DNA from: Microbacteriaceae bacterium VKM Ac-2854
GTDB taxonomy: Bacteria > Actinomycetota > Actinomycetes > Actinomycetales > Microbacteriaceae
Assembly: GCA_013205085.1 (NCBI GenBank)
Contig: JABMLH010000008.1
Span: 166,920-230,919, forward strand
DNA: 64,000 bases
Reading direction: 5' to 3'
Below the pieces are notes generated by a model. It was not told where the DNA came from and made no database searches. It saw only the letters and a program-made list of their open reading frames with translations. Of this stretch, positions 59,465 to 64,000 are shown in pieces. Both the position numbers and the translations under genes were made by a program. Positions within the stretch are counted from its first letter, which is position 1; the number at the start of each line of letters is the position of its first letter.

Positions 59465-61348
59465 ATGCCTAGATCACTGCTTCTTGCTCCAGCCGGCGTC
59501 GGCCTGACGGCAATCATCGACAGGCTAAACGCTGATGAAGAGCAGAAGATGAAAGCCGGACTGCCAAGAGATCTGGAGATCTTTTACGTAGAGCGTGAGC
59601 TACTTGACCACGTTGATTGGTCTTCCTCTAAGTTCGTCTTCCACAGTAACAAGAAGAACCTTCGCGACCTATTGATTGGAGTTACTCTACGAGAGCTGAT
59701 GGGACTCTGGACGGATGCCCTCGAGCGGTGTGTAGTTAAAGCGGGCGAATCAGATGCGTCGAATACAGTGATCGCCTTCCATCCGTCGGTATATTCCGCC
59801 AAGCGGAGCGAGCAGTATTCAACTATAGGATGGACGATTGCTTCCGGAAGCTTCTCCGGAGTCGATCGCGTGGTGCTGCTAATAGACGATATCTTCGATA
59901 TGTGGGAGCGACTGGGTAAAAACAAGGGTGACCTTTTCCATCAGTCCGAATGGCTCAAGCGTCGGCTCGAGTCTCAAGGGTTGGATCACCTCGTCGATTT
60001 CTCTCAGGCGGTAGCGAGACCTCAGCCAGCCGAAAAGCCGGATACATCCCGGGAAATCCGTCCTGCTGAGAAGGCTCTTCGGACCAAAAGCGGGAAAGTT
60101 CGTACTTTTGAACGCCTCGTTGTCGACAGCTCGAGGGCACTTCTAGGTCGAATCATTTCCTGGCGCCATCTCGACATGGTTGAGGCCGAGTCTCTCGCGT
60201 CCGCGCTTGGAGTCGGACTCACCACGTTAGGAGTAAAGCATCCAAGAAGTGCATTACAGCGACTGCTTATTGATGAGGGGCCAAAGACGGTCTACTTGTC
60301 GCATCCCATCTCGCGCCCCAGGCGTGCCAGAAATCGGGGAGAAGAGTGGCCCCCAGTAGTTACAATTAGCAATGCGCTAAGCGCCGAGTTTGCTCGTGAG
60401 AAGGTGGTTCTGGTCTGCCCCACCGCCATCGACGAGTTTCGCCTCGTTCGAACATCACTTCCGGAGGACCTGTTCGCTCGACCTTTGGAGCTCTCAGAAC
60501 GATGGCCCCTGTTGGTTCCAGCAGAGGATGCGATCGATACGAGCATAAAGTCCTCGGATCGGTTGACGCACATTCCGATAGTAGGGGCCGAAGGCGCCGC
60601 GATCGGAGCTATCGCGCGCTCGATTGAGACCGAAATTTATGCCGAGGTCCCCTTTCGGGATCACTTTTTGGTGACCCACACTAACGCGTTCTTTGTCTTC
60701 AGGCCTCTGTACGAAGAAGGCAAATTCTCCGGCGGGGTAAGAGCGGAAATCGAGCACTGGAGACAACTTGCAGACTATGAGCCGGAACGTAGAGCGCTAT
60801 TTGTGCATACAGTCGAGGACATCCGTCTGGTTATTGATCGACATGTTCGAGATTTCAGCGGGGAACGCGTACGAAACGAAATGCGGCAGTTTCTTCAGGG
60901 AAGGGGCGTGGGAAACGAAGAGATAGAGGAATTTCTCAGGGGCACAATGATTAAGGCAGAGATGCTTAATACCGAGGTGCCGGAAGTCGAGGTTGTGGAT
61001 GGACTGGTTAAGGATGCGCTGCGGCGGGCAGCCTCGCTGCTGTTTTTCGTGAGTCTTACGGCCTTACCTCACAGTTTGATGGACGAGCAGAGAGTCGACG
61101 TTTCGATCCTTCAAAACGACACGCTGTCCGCGAGCGAGTTGACCAGGTTCGCTGGTTTCTTGCGTGGAACGTTGTCAAATGTGTCGGTTGTGACACGTGC
61201 GAAAAGCGCCGCGACGGCTGAGGAATCGGCCGAGGCCTCTATTTGGACCTATCTCGATACCGTGGAGCAACTCTTGGGCATGAGTCTTGAGACTTGGATT
61301 CTACGTCTACTGGGTCAAGAACAAGCCAGGCTCTCAGTGTACTTATAG
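59465..61348 (+). CDS. Large protein: degenerate P-loop half plus deoxyribosyltransferase/SLOG-like half
   Basis: A 627-residue protein not matched to a family I know. N-terminal half (~1-280): SLLLAPAGVGLTAIIDRL is P-loop-like but lacks the Lys; VDRVVLLIDDIFDMW is Walker-B-like. C-terminal half: KTVYLSHPISRPRRAR (~282-297) resembles the first strand of nucleoside 2-deoxyribosyltransferase and SLOG folds, KVVLVCPTAIDEF a second strand, and HTNAFFVFRPLYEEGKFSGGVRAEIEHW the D-x-G-x-E type active-site region. Such domains act on nucleotides in several conflict systems. ATG at 59465 follows the small gene by five bases. AT-rich codons show foreign origin. A phage-defence effector is a hypothesis. 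Confidence 0.65.
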   Translation: MPRSLLLAPAGVGLTAIIDRLNADEEQKMKAGLPRDLEIFYVERELLDHVDWSSSKFVFHSNKKNLRDLLIGVTLRELMGLWTDALERCVVKAGESDASNTVIAFHPSVYSAKRSEQYSTIGWTIASGSFSGVDRVVLLIDDIFDMWERLGKNKGDLFHQSEWLKRRLESQGLDHLVDFSQAVARPQPAEKPDTSREIRPAEKALRTKSGKVRTFERLVVDSSRALLGRIISWRHLDMVEAESLASALGVGLTTLGVKHPRSALQRLLIDEGPKTVYLSHPISRPRRARNRGEEWPPVVTISNALSAEFAREKVVLVCPTAIDEFRLVRTSLPEDLFARPLELSERWPLLVPAEDAIDTSIKSSDRLTHIPIVGAEGAAIGAIARSIETEIYAEVPFRDHFLVTHTNAFFVFRPLYEEGKFSGGVRAEIEHWRQLADYEPERRALFVHTVEDIRLVIDRHVRDFSGERVRNEMRQFLQGRGVGNEEIEEFLRGTMIKAEMLNTEVPEVEVVDGLVKDALRRAASLLFFVSLTALPHSLMDEQRVDVSILQNDTLSASELTRFAGFLRGTLSNVSVVTRAKSAATAEESAEASIWTYLDTVEQLLGMSLETWILRLLGQEQARLSVYL

Positions 61349-61573
61349 ATGGAATCAATTGGTGGCTTCATGGGAGTTTTAGTCTCGTAGCAGTTCGATA
61401 GGCGCGACTTGCGACGGATAAAGCTTTAAAGCAACGTTTCAATCCCTAGGCACTTCGCGATGTTACTGAAGTTGTTTAGGTAATCAACTCGTTGCATTGG
61501 AGTCTGACGCGTTGCAGGCGAGACGCAGTGCGAAGTCGCTCGTTCCCCCAGCTGACGGTCTAAATGATAGGAC
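61349..61573. other. AT-rich gap between convergent genes
   Basis: 225 bases without a supported gene. It has an AT-rich stretch (ATAAAGCTTTAAAGCAACG, with palindromic AAAGCTTT) that could serve as a shared terminator, but no clear hairpin with T-run. Confidence 0.5.
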
Positions 61574-63772
61574 TTATTCGTCGCGAACCGGCAAGCCGTC
61601 GCGGCGAGCGCGCAGAAGCGACAGAGCGTACTTGCGCCGGTTGTCAGGGGTAACCGGAAGAGTTCTCTCGTCCGGGAAGTCGGTCACCGCGTCGATCTCC
61701 GGCTTCAGGTCCGTGTATATCCTGTCGAGACCGATGAGATTCTCCAGCGTATCGAACTCGATTCCTGAAAGGCGATACTGAGCGTTGGGAACGCCGAGGA
61801 CAATCGATGACGAGACGAAACGCGCCAGGAGATCGACCATCTCCCACTCGCCCGAAAGCCGCGACGAAAGCCACTGACGAGCCCCGTCGGGGTCGAACAC
61901 CTGCCAATCCCAGATGAGCGTCCATACGTCGTCGGGAAGATCCAGCGGGTTCGACGTGCGGTTGCGGTCGAACTGCGCTTTGACGACTTCGGCGAACCGT
62001 CGTCCGGCTGTCTCGTGAGACGCTTTCTGCTCTGGCGACAGATTGTGGTTGTTGAGGCTCTCACGTGCCTGTCGGACCCAGTAGGTGACGAGTGCCAGTC
62101 CGCCATCGATCGTTGCGGCATGCTCGATCACCTGCGGTGCGAAATCGGCGTGGAGCGCGAGATACACGCGAGCACCCGACCATCGAAGAATGTCCCTCGG
62201 CGCGTCCCCGCCTTCGCTCTTCGGGAGCGAACCCAAGTTGTCCAAGAACCATCTCAGGAGCTCCCGCCCACCGGACGGACTCGTGTCGTGCGCGTACTCG
62301 AGCTTGCTCAGAATCGTGCGGGCGCGGAAGGGGAGTTCCGCCGTGACGTAGTCCAGTTCGGCGCCCCCGGTGCCCAGGCGCATTTGCTCAAAGGCCGCGA
62401 AGACGGTCGCGTCGGCTACGTCCTCCGCCGGCACGCCGAAGTTGAAGAATCGGTCGAAGTAGGCGCCGTTGGCCACGCGCTTGGCGCGAGGTCTCGAGTT
62501 GCCCGCAGAACCATTTTCGTCGTGCCACGCCTGCGAAAAGTACGGGAACAGCCGCCCCAGCATGTCGGCGACCTTGTCTACATCTTCCGCGGGGACCTGC
62601 GCGTTGGCGAAACGCCTGGTCCACAGATCTCGTCTCGACGTCTCCTTTTTGGCGCGAAGCAGGGACGCGATCGTCGCCGCGCTCGTCTCTTCTCCGACCA
62701 GTTCGTCGCGGTGACGAATGAGAAGTTCGTAGAGCAGGGGTTCCGCGGTCCGGATCCACGTCACGATGAGGAAGTCCTCGAAGTCGACTTCGCTTCCGAC
62801 CATCGCCAAGAACGCATCCGCCTGCGCGACGAAGCGCCGGATCGCGCGAGGGGTCGCCAGCCGGTACCGGATGTACGAGAAGTACTCCAAGCTGAACCGG
62901 CGAAGCCCGTTCTTCTCGGCGTCCATGCCGACATCTCGGGCAAGCTTGTTTACGGCCCCGTCGACCCACGCCCGCACCTGGGATTCGCGCAGCGGAGGCA
63001 TGTCCAATCGAACCTGGACGATCTTTTCGAGGTACTCGACGGCTCGCCGCCGGTCGCCGTGAACGACGAGACCGGTGCCGGCCAACGTGTCCAGAAGGGT
63101 GTCCTCGTCGTAAGAGACGAGGTAATGAAGGTTCGTGAGCCTGCCGGTGAGGCGAATGAGCTTGAAGATCATCAATAGTTCGTCGGGTGCCAGTCGATCG
63201 AGATCGTCGAGGACGATGAGGATCGGTTGATCGGCGTCCCGGAGTGCCTTTTCGGCCTCGGCTCTCATCGAGGCCACGGTCTCATCGCCGTGGAGGATCT
63301 TGGAGAACATCTTGATCGCGTCGGTTCCGTCGAATCCGACGAGCGACGCGACGCTCCCCAGCGGAGCGAGGGTCTGGCCTAGGTCTGACAACTTCTTCCG
63401 TGCCGCTTTCCACGAGGGCTTCTGCGGCAGCGAAGCGCCCAACTCGCGGAAGAAGCCGGCCTGAAGCGACGCCAAATCCGAGTAGTACCACGGGTTGAAC
63501 TCGACCGTGATCCATTCGGCGGTAATCTGCGGTCGACCGTCGTCATCGGCGCGGAGGTGGGCCTTGACCATCTCGAGCACGCTCGTCTTGCCTGAGCCCC
63601 ACGGGCCGATGAGCGCCACCACGGAGGAGTTGCCGCGCTCCGCGAGGCGACCAAGGACGTTCGTGGCCGCATCGGCGAATGCGGCTCGGCCGAGTTGATC
63701 AGGCGCGGAAGCGGACCCGTCGACCGGATCGTCGTTCAGCCACCGATTGATCTGTGATTCTCGGTCACTCAT
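61574..63772 (-). CDS. KAP-family P-loop NTPase
   Basis: A 732-residue NTPase of the KAP family, which includes PifA of the F plasmid (excludes phage T7). Walker A is ALIGPWGSGKTSVLEMVKAH (~52-71), and Walker B PILIVLDDLDRL (~182-193) with the typical DD-DRL. FNPWYYSDLASLQAGFFRELG is the conserved KAP block between them. Unlike many KAP proteins it lacks obvious membrane segments between Walker A and B (only SVASLVGF is weakly hydrophobic). The C-terminal ~350 residues are helical and unique. ATG at 63772 was chosen over 63859, which adds a poor segment. It converges on the AT-rich operon. A role in phage exclusion is likely but inferred. Confidence 0.85.
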   Translation of the reverse strand: MSDRESQINRWLNDDPVDGSASAPDQLGRAAFADAATNVLGRLAERGNSSVVALIGPWGSGKTSVLEMVKAHLRADDDGRPQITAEWITVEFNPWYYSDLASLQAGFFRELGASLPQKPSWKAARKKLSDLGQTLAPLGSVASLVGFDGTDAIKMFSKILHGDETVASMRAEAEKALRDADQPILIVLDDLDRLAPDELLMIFKLIRLTGRLTNLHYLVSYDEDTLLDTLAGTGLVVHGDRRRAVEYLEKIVQVRLDMPPLRESQVRAWVDGAVNKLARDVGMDAEKNGLRRFSLEYFSYIRYRLATPRAIRRFVAQADAFLAMVGSEVDFEDFLIVTWIRTAEPLLYELLIRHRDELVGEETSAATIASLLRAKKETSRRDLWTRRFANAQVPAEDVDKVADMLGRLFPYFSQAWHDENGSAGNSRPRAKRVANGAYFDRFFNFGVPAEDVADATVFAAFEQMRLGTGGAELDYVTAELPFRARTILSKLEYAHDTSPSGGRELLRWFLDNLGSLPKSEGGDAPRDILRWSGARVYLALHADFAPQVIEHAATIDGGLALVTYWVRQARESLNNHNLSPEQKASHETAGRRFAEVVKAQFDRNRTSNPLDLPDDVWTLIWDWQVFDPDGARQWLSSRLSGEWEMVDLLARFVSSSIVLGVPNAQYRLSGIEFDTLENLIGLDRIYTDLKPEIDAVTDFPDERTLPVTPDNRRKYALSLLRARRDGLPVRDE

Positions 63773-63804
63773 CCTGCAACCTTGCCACGGGCCTGCGACT
63801 TTCT

Positions 63805-63827
63805 GTACGGCGTCGCGTCCGCCGTAC
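63805..63827. promoter_or_regulatory. Inverted repeat GTACGGCG-N7-CGCCGTAC upstream of the KAP gene
   Basis: Perfect 8-bp arms, seven-base loop, 33 bases before the KAP ATG. It could be an operator or a small hairpin in the leader. Beyond it, to the window end, no gene is certain. Confidence 0.4.
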
Positions 63828-64000
63828 GTCGATGGCAGCGAACGCCGCCAGCGATGCAACCTTCGGCCTGAGACCCGTCGATCTGCGCAGGATTCGACTC
63901 GTTCAGCACTCAGCAGGCGAGTTCCTAGGTGTAGTTCCCCGGGAGGTTGTGTTCAGCGTGGCGTGAGTTGAAATAGCGAGGATCTCCGGTATCGAAGTGG

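Larger units (their letters stand above)
50022..64000. mobile_element. Integrated accessory element, left end at tRNA-Arg; right end outside the window
   Basis: From the tRNA 3' end on, composition and gene content change to mobile-element type: serine recombinase, replication-relaxation protein, coupling ATPase, small hypothetical genes, DNA adenine methyltransferase, then an AT-richer defence-like block. No second copy of the tRNA 3' end was found to the right within the window, so its extent is open and the last 5 kb may be a separate insertion. Confidence 0.6.

Noticed and set aside
63832..63966. 44-codon ORF (MAANAASDATFGL) at the window's right end
   Set aside because: No ribosome site or homology support, and it lies in the leader of the divergent KAP gene; too short to assert.

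Overview
The window is high-GC actinobacterial DNA, most like Microbacteriaceae (Leifsonia/Microbacterium type). The signs are strong GC bias at third codon positions, TANNNT -10 boxes directly in front of start codons, the galU / rimJ-type / GlpR-like cluster opposite a 5-formyl-THF cyclo-ligase, and a SigL-type ECF sigma factor with its zinc anti-sigma factor. No rRNA and no CRISPR array was seen.

Positions 1-49,950 read as ordinary chromosome. In order: a partial GTP-dependent PEP carboxykinase divergent from a RamB/PrpR-type regulator; a secreted SGNH hydrolase; an AraC regulator, a methyltransferase and small-molecule enzymes; a secreted S-layer-homology protein with a recent 384-bp internal duplication; an acyl-CoA ligase; tRNA-Ala(CGC); the galU cluster (with the usual moeA/glp gene missing and repeats in its place); 5-FCL, an FmdB-type protein and MscL; a large helicase-like protein with degenerate ATPase motifs; a SulP transporter; a beta-glucoside module (GH1 enzyme, dipeptide/oligosaccharide-type ABC importer, LacI regulator with a palindromic operator candidate); DedA; the sigma/anti-sigma pair; an M20 peptidase; a four-gene operon resembling a nucleoside scavenging pathway (NCS1 permease, cysteine hydrolase, ADP-ribosylglycohydrolase, PfkB kinase); another PfkB kinase; a universal stress protein coupled to an APC permease; and tRNA-Arg(CCT).

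From tRNA-Arg (49,947-50,021) to the right edge the sequence is accessory DNA. A serine recombinase abuts the tRNA but carries an in-frame TGA. It is followed by a block on the minus strand with a frameshifted small gene, a replication-relaxation family protein, a VirD4/TraG-like coupling ATPase, small membrane and hypothetical proteins and an MT-A70 adenine methyltransferase. This looks like a decayed integrative element whose right end lies outside the window.

Further right, 59.0-61.4 kb is clearly more AT-rich. It carries a near-consensus TTTACA-17-TATAAT promoter driving two tightly spaced genes: a small protein with a cysteine-less glutaredoxin-like C-terminus, and a 627-residue protein joining a degenerate P-loop half to a half that resembles nucleoside 2-deoxyribosyltransferase/SLOG folds. 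A KAP-family P-loop NTPase converges on it. This is the best candidate in the window for an undescribed, possibly anti-phage, system.
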